DNA of 34,255 nucleotides, taken from positions 1 through 34,255 of the forward strand of contig DVOV01000210.1 in the NCBI GenBank assembly GCA_018713375.1, read 5' to 3'. A model generated the notes under the pieces. The model did not search any database, had not been told where the DNA came from, and saw nothing but the letters and a program-made list of their open reading frames with translations. Positions 14,929 to 22,348 of the stretch are shown here, in pieces. A program made the translations under genes and the position numbers. The first letter of the stretch is position 1; each line of letters opens with the position of its first letter. Origin of the DNA: Candidatus Scatomorpha stercorigallinarum. GTDB lineage: Bacteria; Bacillota_A; Clostridia; Oscillospirales; Oscillospiraceae.

Positions 14929-15410
14929 TGCGGCACCTCCCATTCCTGGCGCGAGCGCGGTATGCCGAGGTCGGCCTCGATGGCGGCGGCGAGGGCCTCG
15001 CTCCGGCCGCCGGGGCAGCACACGCGGCAGCTGCGCGGGACCCAGTAGCCAGCACTGTCCCATTCCGCGCGCACGCTCGCCGAACAGCCCGCAAGGCCCA
15101 GGGCCTCCGCTTTGTCCAATATATATGCCGCGCACTCCTCCTCTATGACGCCGCGGCTGGATAAGCGCGCCTCCTCCTGCGCTCCCTCCGCGGCCGCGCG
15201 GGCGGCCTCGCCGTAGCCGGAGAGGGCGGAGGAATAGGCGTCGAAGTCCAGCTCCAGGACGGGCGAGAGCAGCGCGCAGGCCATCACCAGGCCGCAGACG
15301 AGGCGCAGCACGCGCTTCACGCGCCCATCCGGGCAGAGGGCCATCGCCGCCGCGCAGATCACCGCCGCGCCGCAGAGGGCGCGCACCCAGTCCGTGAGCG
15401 CGCCCGTCAT
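14925..15410 (-). CDS. spoIIIAF: stage III sporulation protein AF
   Basis: A 161-residue protein with two N-terminal membrane helices (VRALCGAAVICAAAMALC and VLRLVCGLVMACALLSPVLEL) and a C-terminal ring-building-like domain. The motif DFDAYSSALSGYGEAAR after the second helix and the position between AE and AG identify it. It is part of the mother-cell SpoIIIA complex. The start is the ATG at 15410, overlapping the spoIIIAE stop (ATGA). Confidence 0.92.
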   Translation of the reverse strand: MTGALTDWVRALCGAAVICAAAMALCPDGRVKRVLRLVCGLVMACALLSPVLELDFDAYSSALSGYGEAARAAAEGAQEEARLSSRGVIEEECAAYILDKAEALGLAGCSASVRAEWDSAGYWVPRSCRVCCPGGRSEALAAAIEADLGIPRSRQEWEVPQ

Positions 15411-16480
15411 GCCGCCACCGTCCTCACAAGCGAGGCCACGGCGATGAACAGCATCAGCGCCGCCGCCCCCACCACGCCCAGCACCATGCCGAAGGCCCCG
15501 CCGAGGGTGGAGATGAGCTTCGGCAGCCGCCCGGGGGCGAAGCCGGCGGCCAGGGCCGCGGCCAGCTTGTACATCAGGTACTGCATGCCGAGCGCGATGA
15601 AGGGCGAGAGGCACACGGCGGCCGCCGCCACCATCCCCAGCGAGCCGACGGCGCTTTTGATGAGCCCCGCGCCGGCCACCACGGTGCCGGCGGCGTCGGA
15701 GATGATGCCGCCCACCACGGGCAGGGCGGTGGAGATGGCGCTCTTGGCCGCGCGCAGCGTGACGGCGTCCGCCGCGCCGCTCACCGCCCCCGTGAGGGAG
15801 AGATAGGCCGTGAAGGCCGTCATGATGAGCGTGGTGGCGCTGACGGCCAACCATTTGAGTACGCCGGCGGCGCTCTCGGCGGCGGCGCTGCCCGTGGCCG
15901 CCTGGGCCACCGCCGCGGCCATATATATGTACACCAGCGGGATGATGACAGCGCGTGCGGCGGTGATGAGCACGTCCATGAAGAGCGCCGTGGCCGCGTA
16001 TTTGGCCGCCGCCGAGGTGACGGCCCCGCCCGCCGCGGCCGCCGCCGTCAGCGAGGGCAGCAGCGCGTGGGAAAACGTGTTCAGCTCGCCCAGCGCCTCC
16101 GCCCCGGCGGTGATGAAGGTGCGTGCGTCGCCAAGGGCGATGGCCGCCACGGCCAGCACGCCGCCCAGCGTCACATAGCCCGCCGCCTCGCCGCCGGCCA
16201 CGGCCTCCACCGTCGCGCAGAGCAGCGCCGCGCAGAGCAGGGCCGCCGCGCTGCGCACGGCGGGCGACACCAGCTCCTTCGCCCGCTCCAGCGCCGCCTC
16301 CCACAGCCGCGAGAGCATCCCCTCCGGCTGCGCGGCGGACTCCAGGGCGCTGCCGCCCACGATATCGCGCGCCGCTTCCGGCAGGGCGTCCTCCACGGCG
16401 GAAGCGCCGTAGTCCGCCGCCGCGGCGGGCACGGAGAGCAGCAGCGCCGCCATCAGCAGCGCGGATAAACAGCGAAGCAT
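15407..16480 (-). CDS. spoIIIAE: stage III sporulation protein AE
   Basis: A 357-residue polytopic membrane protein with a signal-peptide-like start (LSALLMAALLLSVPAAAA) and about eight later hydrophobic helices. Family features include SALLCAALLCATVEA, INTFSHALLPSLTAAAA-like text (LNTFSHALLPSLTA) and GGIISDAAGTVVAGAGLIKSAVG. It belongs to the export-like part of the SpoIIIA complex. The ATG at 16480 has AGGGGAG upstream and the gene starts 14 bp after spoIIIAD. Confidence 0.94.
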   Translation of the reverse strand: MLRCLSALLMAALLLSVPAAAADYGASAVEDALPEAARDIVGGSALESAAQPEGMLSRLWEAALERAKELVSPAVRSAAALLCAALLCATVEAVAGGEAAGYVTLGGVLAVAAIALGDARTFITAGAEALGELNTFSHALLPSLTAAAAAGGAVTSAAAKYAATALFMDVLITAARAVIIPLVYIYMAAAVAQAATGSAAAESAAGVLKWLAVSATTLIMTAFTAYLSLTGAVSGAADAVTLRAAKSAISTALPVVGGIISDAAGTVVAGAGLIKSAVGSLGMVAAAAVCLSPFIALGMQYLMYKLAAALAAGFAPGRLPKLISTLGGAFGMVLGVVGAAALMLFIAVASLVRTVAA

Positions 16481-16494
16481 GTCCCACTCCCCTT

Positions 16495-16887
16495 TCAGCC
16501 GCCAATGATGCTTTCCACCGTGTCCAGCAGCGCTGTGAGCAGCGGCAGCGCCGTCCACAGCGCGGCGACGGCCCCCGCCAGCTCGACGGCCGAGCCCAGC
16601 GCGCCGCTGCCCGCGTCGCGGCATTCGTCCGCCGCCAGCCGGCAGACGACGCCGATGGCCGCGCACTTCATCACCGGCGCGAGCAGCGCCCCGCTCAGGC
16701 CGGACATCTCCCGCGCCCGCGCGAGCGCCTCCCCCACGCCGTCCATCAGCCCCAGGGCGGCGGCCAGCACGGCCGCACAGCCGGCGATGGCCAGGCAGAG
16801 GGCGATCTCCGCGTTGTGCCGCCGCAGCAGCTGCGCGAGCAGCGCCGCGCAGACGCCGCCCGCCGCCAGACGCACCGCCAGCTCCAT
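16495..16887 (-). CDS. spoIIIAD: stage III sporulation protein AD
   Basis: A 130-residue membrane protein with four hydrophobic segments. LLRRHNAEIALCLAIAGCAAVL near the N-terminus is the recognisable SpoIIIAC/AD family pattern, and the C-terminal ALWTALPLLTALLDTVESI is also typical. The start overlaps the last base of the spoIIIAC stop. Its role is in the SpoIIIA channel complex of the mother cell. Confidence 0.93.
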   Translation of the reverse strand: MELAVRLAAGGVCAALLAQLLRRHNAEIALCLAIAGCAAVLAAALGLMDGVGEALARAREMSGLSGALLAPVMKCAAIGVVCRLAADECRDAGSGALGSAVELAGAVAALWTALPLLTALLDTVESIIGG

Positions 16888-17081
16888 CAGAAGGCGAAGA
16901 GGTCGCGGATGAGCTCAAATAGCTCGCTCACCTTCTGCACCACCAGCAGCAGCACGATCACCAGCCCGGTGATGGTCACCATCAGCGCCTGTTCCTCGCG
17001 GCCCGAGCGCGTGAGCAGTATGTTCAGCACGGCGACGAGGATGCCCACCGCCGCCACCTTGAATATAAGATCTACCTGCAT
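16887..17081 (-). CDS. spoIIIAC: stage III sporulation protein AC
   Basis: A 64-residue protein with two membrane helices. MQVDLIFKVAAVGILVAVLN, then REEQALMVTITGLVIVLLLV and a short amphipathic tail, is a close match to SpoIIIAC, including the usual length of about 65. It lies between spoIIIAB and spoIIIAD in the invariant order. Confidence 0.94.
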   Translation of the reverse strand: MQVDLIFKVAAVGILVAVLNILLTRSGREEQALMVTITGLVIVLLLVVQKVSELFELIRDLFAF

Positions 17082-17096
17082 GTCCTCTCCCGTCCT

Positions 17097-17597
17097 TCAG
17101 TACAGCATGATGGCCGCGATCAGCCCCAGGGCCAGCCCCGCCCCGGCGTAAAGCCTGCGCCCGTTCTCCGCGCGCGCCCGCTCCTCCTCCGCCAGGCGGG
17201 CGAGGGCCTCTACCCCCCGCGAGAGGGCCGCGAGCTGCTCGTCCGCGCCGTAGCGCCCCAGGCTGCGCCCCGCTGCCAGCAGGGCCTCCAGCGCCGGCGG
17301 CGCGAGCGGCAGCGTGCGCGCCGCCGCGTCCCAGATCTCCGCCACCTCCCGCTCGCCCAGGGCCCCCAGCCCGGCGGCGAAGAGGGAAAAAAAGCCCCGC
17401 GCCTCCGGCGGCCCGGCGCGTGCGAGGCGCTCCGCCGCCCGGTCCACGCGCTCCATGCGCGCGACCTCACCGCGCAGCAGCTCGAGCGCGGAGGCCAGCG
17501 CGGCCGTCAGGCGGCAGCGCCGCGTGAGCTCCCGCGCGCGCTCCACCCCGCCCGCCAGGCCCGCTATCGCCAGCAGCAGCGCGCCCAGGGCCCTCAT
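17097..17597 (-). CDS. spoIIIAB: stage III sporulation protein AB
   Basis: A 166-residue protein with an N-terminal helix (LGALLLAIAGLAGGVE), an all-alpha middle domain (LELLRGEVARMERVDRAAERLA) and a C-terminal membrane helix with the sequence LYAGAGLALGLIAAIMLY. This resembles the GspF-like fold of SpoIIIAB. It overlaps spoIIIAA by 4 bp (ATGA). Length matches the family (about 170). Confidence 0.93.
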   Translation of the reverse strand: MRALGALLLAIAGLAGGVERARELTRRCRLTAALASALELLRGEVARMERVDRAAERLARAGPPEARGFFSLFAAGLGALGEREVAEIWDAAARTLPLAPPALEALLAAGRSLGRYGADEQLAALSRGVEALARLAEEERARAENGRRLYAGAGLALGLIAAIMLY

Positions 17598-18481
17598 GGC
17601 GCGCCCGCCGCCTTCACTTCATACTCCCGCGCGCCGTCCGGGCGCCGGCGGACGGCCACGTAGCGGCGGAAAACGCCCTCGTCCAGCAGCCGGCGGTAGA
17701 GCTCCCGCCGGCTCAGTCCCGCAAGGCCCTCCGCGTGGGCCGTGGCGAGCACGGCCACGCCGCAGCCCGCCGCCGACAGCACGGCCTCCACGTCCTCCGG
17801 GGCGGTGATCTCGTCCATCGCCAGCACCGTGGGCGACATGCTGCGGATGAGCATCAGCGCCGCGGCGGCTTTTGGCGCGCCGGACATCACGTCCGTGCGC
17901 GGCCCCAGGTCGAAACCGCCTTCACCGCCGGCGACCTCGGCGCGCTCGTCCGCCACGGCCACGCGCTCCCCGCGCACTGAGAGCAGCCGCACCAGCTCCC
18001 GCAGCAGCGTGGTCTTGCCCGCCCCGGGCGGGGAGACGATGAGCGTGTCGCAAAATCCGCCCTCCAGCAGCGCCTTTTTTATCCCGTCGGCGCAGCCGCG
18101 GCGCTCGCGCGCGATGCGTATGGCCGCCGAGCGGGCGCGCAGCAGCTCCACGCGCCCCGCGGCGTCCAGCGCCGCCTCGCCGCAGACGCCCAGCCGCCCG
18201 CCGCCCGGCAGCGGCACGTATCCCGCGCGCAGCCCGGCGAGGGCCGTGTGCGCGCTGCCGTGCGTGGCCGCCTCCAGCAGCGAGGCGAGGTCCTCCGGCG
18301 TCACGGCGCGCGTACCGAGCGTTCGCTCGCCGCCCGGCAGCAGCACGGCCGGCGGATGCCCGCAGCGCAGGCGTACCTCCTCCGCCGCGGCCCGCTCGGC
18401 GTCCCGCAGGGCCAGCACGCCGCCCCTTATGTCCCGCGGCAGCAGGGCCGCCGCGCTTTCAAAGCTGTCCTTCCCTTTCAT
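17594..18481 (-). CDS. spoIIIAA: stage III sporulation protein AA (ATPase)
   Basis: A 295-residue secretion-type ATPase, the motor of the SpoIIIA complex. Walker A is PPGAGKTTLLREL (151-163), Walker B is VLAMDEIT (219-226), and the arginine-rich RLGVCGE and SIRIA-like segments before Walker A fit the family. It is the first gene of the operon. The ATG at 18481 has no clear Shine-Dalgarno sequence and I find no convincing sigma-E promoter in the 100 bp upstream, so start and promoter remain open. The family assignment is firm. Confidence 0.94.
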   Translation of the reverse strand: MKGKDSFESAAALLPRDIRGGVLALRDAERAAAEEVRLRCGHPPAVLLPGGERTLGTRAVTPEDLASLLEAATHGSAHTALAGLRAGYVPLPGGGRLGVCGEAALDAAGRVELLRARSAAIRIARERRGCADGIKKALLEGGFCDTLIVSPPGAGKTTLLRELVRLLSVRGERVAVADERAEVAGGEGGFDLGPRTDVMSGAPKAAAALMLIRSMSPTVLAMDEITAPEDVEAVLSAAGCGVAVLATAHAEGLAGLSRRELYRRLLDEGVFRRYVAVRRRPDGAREYEVKAAGAP

Positions 18482-18524
18482 GTGGACAATCTATTCGCCC
18501 GCCGCGGGCGGTAGAACATTGCCC

Positions 18525-18553
18525 TTGCGCCCGCAGGCAAATCGTGCTAAAAT
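18525..18553 (+). promoter_or_regulatory. promoter of the 18584 membrane protein gene
   Basis: TTGCGC (18525-18530) and TAAAAT (18548-18553) are 17 bp apart, about 30 bp upstream of the ATG, in the divergent gap next to spoIIIAA. Confidence 0.65.
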
Positions 18554-18583
18554 ACTCAAAAAAGAACACGGAGGTCCTCGGCA

Positions 18584-19060
18584 ATGGATAACCTTCCCAT
18601 GAAGATCATGTATTTCGCCCTGCTCGCCATGGCGGGCTGGGTCTACTTTTACATCTGTGTGCGTCAGCTGGTGTTCGACTTCACGGTCGGCTACCGGCTG
18701 ATAAAGGTCTTTGACGGCGTGAAGGAGGACGTGTTCGCCGCGCAGGGCGCGCGCCGGCTGAACACCATCTCCGTCATCATGTGGGCCATCATCTGCGCCG
18801 GCTTCCTCTGGCTGGTGATACACTTTGCCGCCACTTACCTCATCATCGGCTTCGCCGTGGGCGCGCTTGGCGCACTGGCCATGTATTCGAAGCGCCTGGG
18901 GCCGCGCACGCGCTATAACTTCGAGGCCTTCTGCCGCACCTACTGCCGCTTCTGCACGGACGACGACCTGCGCCAGGCGATGGCCACCTGCGACGTGCCG
19001 AAAATGCACGCCGCGCTGAAAGCCCTGGGCAGCCCGCTGCGCTTCGAGTTCATCAACTGA
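18584..19060 (+). CDS. unknown membrane protein with Cys-rich C-terminal domain
   Basis: I do not recognise this 158-residue protein. It has an N-terminal hydrophobic helix (about 6-28), a soluble loop, two closely spaced hydrophobic helices (about 63-98), and a soluble C-terminal part with FCRTYCRFC and a further Cys (ATC). GGAGG lies 10 bp before the ATG, and a promoter and a strong terminator bracket it as a single-gene unit. It lies divergent from spoIIIAA and may share the regulatory gap. The cysteines could bind metal, but they lack the partner pair of a zinc ribbon. Function unknown. Confidence 0.8.
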   Translation: MDNLPMKIMYFALLAMAGWVYFYICVRQLVFDFTVGYRLIKVFDGVKEDVFAAQGARRLNTISVIMWAIICAGFLWLVIHFAATYLIIGFAVGALGALAMYSKRLGPRTRYNFEAFCRTYCRFCTDDDLRQAMATCDVPKMHAALKALGSPLRFEFIN

Positions 19061-19091
19061 GTGCGCCGGCGGCGCGGATACCACAGGCAGA

Positions 19092-19126
19092 AAAGCCGCG
19101 GAGCTCTCTCCGCGGCTTTCGTTTTT
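19092..19126 (+). terminator. Rho-independent terminator
   Basis: A 12-bp stem AAAGCCGCGGAG/CTCCGCGGCTTT (19092-19103 / 19108-19119) is followed by CGTTTTT. It ends the unit of the preceding membrane protein. Confidence 0.93.
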
Positions 19127-19155
19127 AACATGCCCCGACCGGCGCCCTTTTCCGC

Positions 19156-19185
19156 TTGCCGCGCCCGTGGGCGCCGCGGTATAAT
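19156..19185 (+). promoter_or_regulatory. promoter of the GNAT gene
   Basis: TTGCCG (19156-19161) and a perfect TATAAT (19180-19185) are 18 bp apart and lie about 30 bp before the GNAT start. Confidence 0.75.
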
Positions 19186-19215
19186 GGTGGAAAAACGCGA
19201 ACGGAGGCGCAGCAC

Positions 19216-19716
19216 ATGCCCGAGGGGATCATCATCAGGCCGTACACGGCCACAGACGTGCCGCAGATGGCGGAGATCTGGAACGAAGTCGTGCGCGACG
19301 GCGCGGCCTTCCCGCAGACGGAGGAGCTCGGCGCGGCGGAGGCAGCGGAGTTTTTCGCCGCGCAGTCGCACTGCGGCGTGGCGGTGGACACAGCCGGCGG
19401 CGCGCTGCTGGGCATGTACATCCTGCACCCGAACAACGTCGGCCGCTGCGGGCACATCGCCAACGCCAGCTACGCCGTGGCCTCCGCCAGCCGCGGGAGG
19501 CACATCGGCGGCGCGCTGGTGGAGGACAGCCTGGCGCAGGCGCGCTCGCTGGGCTTCCGGCTGATGCAGTTCAACGCCGTGGTGGACGCGAACACACACG
19601 CGCGCCATCTCTACGAGCGCCTCGGCTTCCGCCCCCTGGGCCGCATCCCCGGCGGTTTCCTGATGAAGGACGGGCACTATGAGGATATCTGGCTCTACTA
19701 CATCGAGCTGAGGTAA
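19216..19716 (+). CDS. GNAT-family N-acetyltransferase
   Basis: A 166-residue single-domain acetyl-CoA-dependent acetyltransferase. IIIRPYTATDVPQMAEIWNEVV opens motif C, and the acetyl-CoA-binding region reads ASRGRHIGGALVEDSLAQARSLGFRLMQFNAVVDANTHARHLYERLGFRPLGRIP, here described by position (about 92-147); the core RGRHIGGAL is the motif A signature. The layout resembles phosphinothricin-type and small-molecule acetyltransferases, but the substrate cannot be read from sequence. The start is the ATG at 19216 with GGAGGCG upstream; an earlier frame opening runs across the promoter and is not used. Confidence 0.88.
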   Translation: MPEGIIIRPYTATDVPQMAEIWNEVVRDGAAFPQTEELGAAEAAEFFAAQSHCGVAVDTAGGALLGMYILHPNNVGRCGHIANASYAVASASRGRHIGGALVEDSLAQARSLGFRLMQFNAVVDANTHARHLYERLGFRPLGRIPGGFLMKDGHYEDIWLYYIELR

Positions 19717-19757
19717 GCGCTGCGCGCCGCGCTGGGGAAAGGCCCCCGCAAGGGGGC

Positions 19758-19906
19758 TTCTGAGAGGTTTCTTTTTGTCTTGTCAAAAAGAAACCCCTCA
19801 GACTCCAAAGAGAAAACCGCTTTGGTGCGTGTCGATACGTAAAATCTGCCCGTTAGTTCGGGTGGTGACTGGTTTTTGGGTGGTCATCCCGGTGTCGGAT
19901 GGCTTT
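19758..19906 (+). repeat. dispersed intergenic repeat, copy B (conserved segments)
   Basis: Segments 19758-19843 and 19880-19906 match copy A at 82 of 86 and 27 of 27 positions. The main stem here is CTGAGAGGTTTCTTTTTG (19760-19777) with CAAAAAGAAACCCCTCAG (19784-19801), with a single A-C mismatch; copy A has two mismatches. The linker between segments differs in sequence and length (36 versus 32 bp), while the region after segment 2 again contains GGCTTCGCTTCGCTC-like text. Confidence 0.85.
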
Positions 19907-20071
19907 GCACAACGCCGGCCGCGGTTGGCTTCGCTTCGCTCGCGCCGCTACCGGGATTGTAATCGTTAGTGCCGCGAGCGAAAGCGAAGCAGTGCACGGA
20001 CGGCGATGCTGAAAACTCATTCACCCTTCGGGATGACCACTTTTGACAACTGAAAACCTGTAAAAACACGC

Positions 20072-20105
20072 AAAAAACGCTCCGGTTTCCACCAGAGCGT
20101 TTTTC
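20072..20105. terminator. bidirectional terminator in the copy B gap
   Basis: A6 precedes the stem CGCTC/GAGCG and T5 follows (ACGCTC at 20077-20082, GAGCGTTTTT from 20095). Either strand gives a stem plus U-tract, which suits a convergent gap between the GNAT and peptidase genes. Confidence 0.8.
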
Positions 20106-20113
20106 TTTGGGGC

Positions 20114-20262
20114 GCCACTCCCGTTTCTTTGGGCAAGACCAAAGAAATGGGGTGGCACGTGGGTCTTGCAGGGGCCTTCGTCCCTGCATCCCGCCGCCGC
20201 TTAGCGGCGGCAACTGCCTCCAGGCGCAGCCTGGGCCATTGGCCGCGGCAGTCAACTGCCGC
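20114..20262. repeat. stem-loop array (copy B)
   Basis: The stems are: 20114-20156 (about 18 bp with one wobble and one bulge, centred on TTTCTTTGG/CCAAAGAAA), 20167-20188 (7 bp TGCAGGG/CCCTGCA), 20193-20211 (8 bp, loop TTA), 20220-20234 (6 bp CCAGGC/GCCTGG, loop GCA), and 20245-20262 (8 bp GCGGCAGT/ACTGCCGC, loop CA). The last one contains the peptidase stop codon. As in copy A, several stems have three-base loops and unrelated stem sequences. Confidence 0.8.
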
Positions 20263-21760
20263 CAAACTCCTCCGGGAGGATCTCCACCGTGCCGTTGTGG
20301 CGGCCGAGGGAGGCTTTCTGGACGCCATCTATGCCCAGCTCGGCGCTGGCGTAGGACACGGTGAGCTCCATCGCGTCGGTCAGGCCCTCGACGGCCACGC
20401 CGTCCTCCGTGCGGTAGATGCGCAGCGTCCCGGCGCAGCTGCCGGAGAGGCGCAGCGGAGAATAGCGTGTGTCCTCCGGGTAGTTTATCAGCGCCTCGAA
20501 CGCGCCCCCTCCGCTGTGCAGCTCGATGCCGCCGTCCCGGTCGAGCACGGCATACTCGATATCCGCGGCGGAGACGCTCTGCGCCCAGCCGTCGCTCTCC
20601 ACGCTGAGCTCCGCGCGCCCCGGCCCGGGCCTGAAGACGAAGCGGCTGCTGTAGCGCGTTTCGAGCACGAGCCCGCCGGGGCCCTCCGCGCTGACGCTCT
20701 CCAGGCAGGCAAACAGCTCCATGTCCCCGCCGGCCTCGCCGTTTTCATATGTCAACTGCGCGCCGCCGCCGTTTTCCAGCGTGAAGCTCCCGCCGCGCAC
20801 GCTGACCAACGCGGTGCCCTGCGCGTCCGCGGGCGGGTCCGTGAGGAAGAACACGGCCGCCAGCAGGCAGAGCAGCGCGCCCAGGACGCCCAGCCAGACG
20901 GCGGGGCGCTTATAGTCCAGCGCGCGCTTCACGCGCTGGCGCACGCCCGTCTCGCCGAAGGCCAGCGGCGCGAAGCCCCGCCGCGGCGCGCTGCACTTCA
21001 GCAGCGCGGCTGCGTAATCCGCCCGCCCCTCGGGCGTGAGGTCCTTCACCACCCGCTCGTCGCAGGCCAGCTCCACATCGCGGCAGAACAGCGCCCAGCA
21101 GAGCCACATCAGCGGGTCGTACCAGTGCAGGCTGAGCAGCAGCCAGCCCAGCGCCTTCGCCAGATGGTCGCCGCGGCGGATGTGCGCGCGCTCGTGCGCC
21201 GTCACCAGCTCGCGCTCGCGCGCGTCCAGCTCGGCGGGGAGGTATATCCGCGGCCGCGCGAGCCCAAAGACGAAGGGCGAGGGGGCGAATTCGCTCACAT
21301 ACACGCCTCCGGCCTCCTTCACGGCCGTGCGCAGATGCCTCCGCAGCCTCAGGGCCGAGGCCCCTGCCCACAGCAGCATGGCCGCCGCGCCCAGCGCCCA
21401 GACGGCGCCGGCGGCGTACACCGCCACATACAGCGGGTTGACACTGGCATGTGGGTCCGCAGCGAAGGCCTCGCCCAGCGCGGGGTTCACCGCCGCGTCG
21501 ATGAGCGGCACGCCGCTGTCGATCGCCGGCCGGACGGCATAGCGCACCGTGTCCGGGCTCAGCGTCTCCGCGCTGGGGATGAGGCTGAGGGCGCTCTCCA
21601 GCGTGAACGGCAGGCAGAGCCGCAGCGCCAGCACGCCCCAGAGGGCGCAGGCCGTCCAGCGCGGGGCGCGGCGCAGCAGCGCGCGCGAAAGCAGCACCGC
21701 CAGCGCCAGGAAATCGGCGGCGACGCCCATATTCAGCACTTTCAGGAACACCTCAGCCAT
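20252..21760 (-). CDS. BlaR1/MecR1-like M56 metallopeptidase sensor
   Basis: A 502-residue membrane protein. Three or four hydrophobic helices surround a zinc peptidase site: HERAH (about 189-193) and a downstream Glu in DVELACDERV, the M56 signature. A further helix (LGVLGALLCLLAAVFFL) precedes a soluble C-terminal region of about 190 residues rich in predicted beta strands. That region lacks a recognisable penicillin-binding SxxK/SxN/KTG set, so it is not a classical beta-lactam sensor. It overlaps the BlaI-type repressor gene by 8 bp (ATGGCTGA) with AGGAAGGGG upstream. The likely role is ligand- or envelope-triggered inactivation of that repressor. The signal is unknown. Confidence 0.88.
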   Translation of the reverse strand: MAEVFLKVLNMGVAADFLALAVLLSRALLRRAPRWTACALWGVLALRLCLPFTLESALSLIPSAETLSPDTVRYAVRPAIDSGVPLIDAAVNPALGEAFAADPHASVNPLYVAVYAAGAVWALGAAAMLLWAGASALRLRRHLRTAVKEAGGVYVSEFAPSPFVFGLARPRIYLPAELDARERELVTAHERAHIRRGDHLAKALGWLLLSLHWYDPLMWLCWALFCRDVELACDERVVKDLTPEGRADYAAALLKCSAPRRGFAPLAFGETGVRQRVKRALDYKRPAVWLGVLGALLCLLAAVFFLTDPPADAQGTALVSVRGGSFTLENGGGAQLTYENGEAGGDMELFACLESVSAEGPGGLVLETRYSSRFVFRPGPGRAELSVESDGWAQSVSAADIEYAVLDRDGGIELHSGGGAFEALINYPEDTRYSPLRLSGSCAGTLRIYRTEDGVAVEGLTDAMELTVSYASAELGIDGVQKASLGRHNGTVEILPEEFGGS

Positions 21761-22124
21761 CGCCAAGCCCCTTCCTGTACTCCTCGATCATCCGTTCCGC
21801 CTCCTCCAGCTCCGCGGCAGTAACGCCCTTCCGCCGGGCAAAGGCGGCGATAAAGCCCGGCAGCGAGCCGCCGAAGCGCTTTTCCAGCAGCTCGTCGATC
21901 TCCGCGCACTCGGCCTCCGTGCGCGAGACCAGGCTCGTCACCACGCTGTGCTCGTTCTTCAGCACGCCGCGCTCGGCCAGGCGCCTGATGACCGTATAGG
22001 TCGTGGTCGGCTTCCAGCCCAGCTTTTCGCGGCAGAGGGCCACCAGCTCCCCGCTCCTGACTGGCTCGCGCTCCCAGAGTATCTGGCAGAAGCGGTATTC
22101 GCTCTCAAATATCTTCGGCGGCAT
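21753..22124 (-). CDS. BlaI/MecI/CopY-family transcriptional repressor
   Basis: A 123-residue winged-helix repressor. The N-terminal domain (ESEYRFCQILWEREPVRSGELVALCREKLGWKPTTTYTVIRRLAERGVL, described here by residues 7-55) has the TTTYTVIRRL recognition helix typical of the family, and the C-terminal helices form the dimer domain. The partner is the M56 peptidase encoded directly downstream, as in bla/mec systems. GGGGGAGAAGG precedes the ATG. A long inverted repeat overlapping the promoter is the obvious operator, so the operon should be autoregulated. No beta-lactamase or PBP gene is adjacent. Confidence 0.93.
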   Translation of the reverse strand: MPPKIFESEYRFCQILWEREPVRSGELVALCREKLGWKPTTTYTVIRRLAERGVLKNEHSVVTSLVSRTEAECAEIDELLEKRFGGSLPGFIAAFARRKGVTAAELEEAERMIEEYRKGLGDG

Positions 22125-22141
22125 GTCCTTCTCCCCCTTGT

Positions 22142-22177
22142 CTAATGTGTTAGAGTAAATCTACTCTATCACATTAG
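22142..22177. promoter_or_regulatory. inverted-repeat operator of the BlaI-like repressor
   Basis: CTAATGTGTTAGAGTA (22142-22157), a 4-bp spacer, then TACTCTATCACATTAG (22162-22177): arms of 16 bp with one mismatch. It overlaps the -10 box of the repressor promoter. Assignment to the neighbouring repressor is inference from position; it lacks the TACA/TGTA core of staphylococcal operators. Confidence 0.85.
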
Positions 22178-22191
22178 AGCCGGACTGTCAA
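22163..22191 (-). promoter_or_regulatory. promoter of the repressor-peptidase operon
   Basis: On the minus strand TTGACA (22191-22186) and TAGAGT (22168-22163) are 17 bp apart. The -10 lies inside the operator arm, so repressor binding would block polymerase. Confidence 0.75.
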
Positions 22192-22238
22192 GCCGCCGTG
22201 CCTCGCTCGGGGAAGATGATTTTAGTTAACGCAGGGCA

Positions 22239-22267
22239 TTGTATTCGCCCGCCAAATGTGCTAAACT
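22239..22267 (+). promoter_or_regulatory. promoter of the L-cysteine desulfidase gene
   Basis: TTGTAT (22239-22244) and TAAACT (22262-22267) are 17 bp apart. About 80 nt of leader separates it from the ATG; I see no riboswitch there. Confidence 0.6.
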
Positions 22268-22348
22268 GTGAAGGGCGTCGAAAGACGGCGCCCTGTGAAC
22301 GGTCTGGAATGGAAAACCCTACAAAAATACAAAAGGAGAGCGAAAACC

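Larger units (their letters stand above)
19717..20251. repeat. gene-free convergent gap filled with hairpins (copy B)
   Basis: This 535-bp gap lies between the stop codons of the GNAT gene (plus) and the M56 peptidase gene (minus). It has no credible gene. It holds, in order: the stem GCCCCC/GGGGGC (19742-19757), the dispersed repeat (19758-19906), a terminator (20072-20105), a long AT/GC stem (20114-20156) and a set of short GC stems running into the peptidase stop codon. The order of parts mirrors the gap at 6033-6782. Confidence 0.8.

Noticed and set aside
14925..16505. Long open frame extending spoIIIAF upstream to 526 codons
   Set aside because: The upstream part is Gly/Arg-rich shadow of spoIIIAE; the ATG at 15410, overlapping the AE stop, fits the family length.
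20252..22124. Beta-lactam resistance operon
   Set aside because: The regulator and peptidase fit BlaI/BlaR1 by family, but there is no beta-lactamase, no PBP2a and no penicillin-binding sensor motif.
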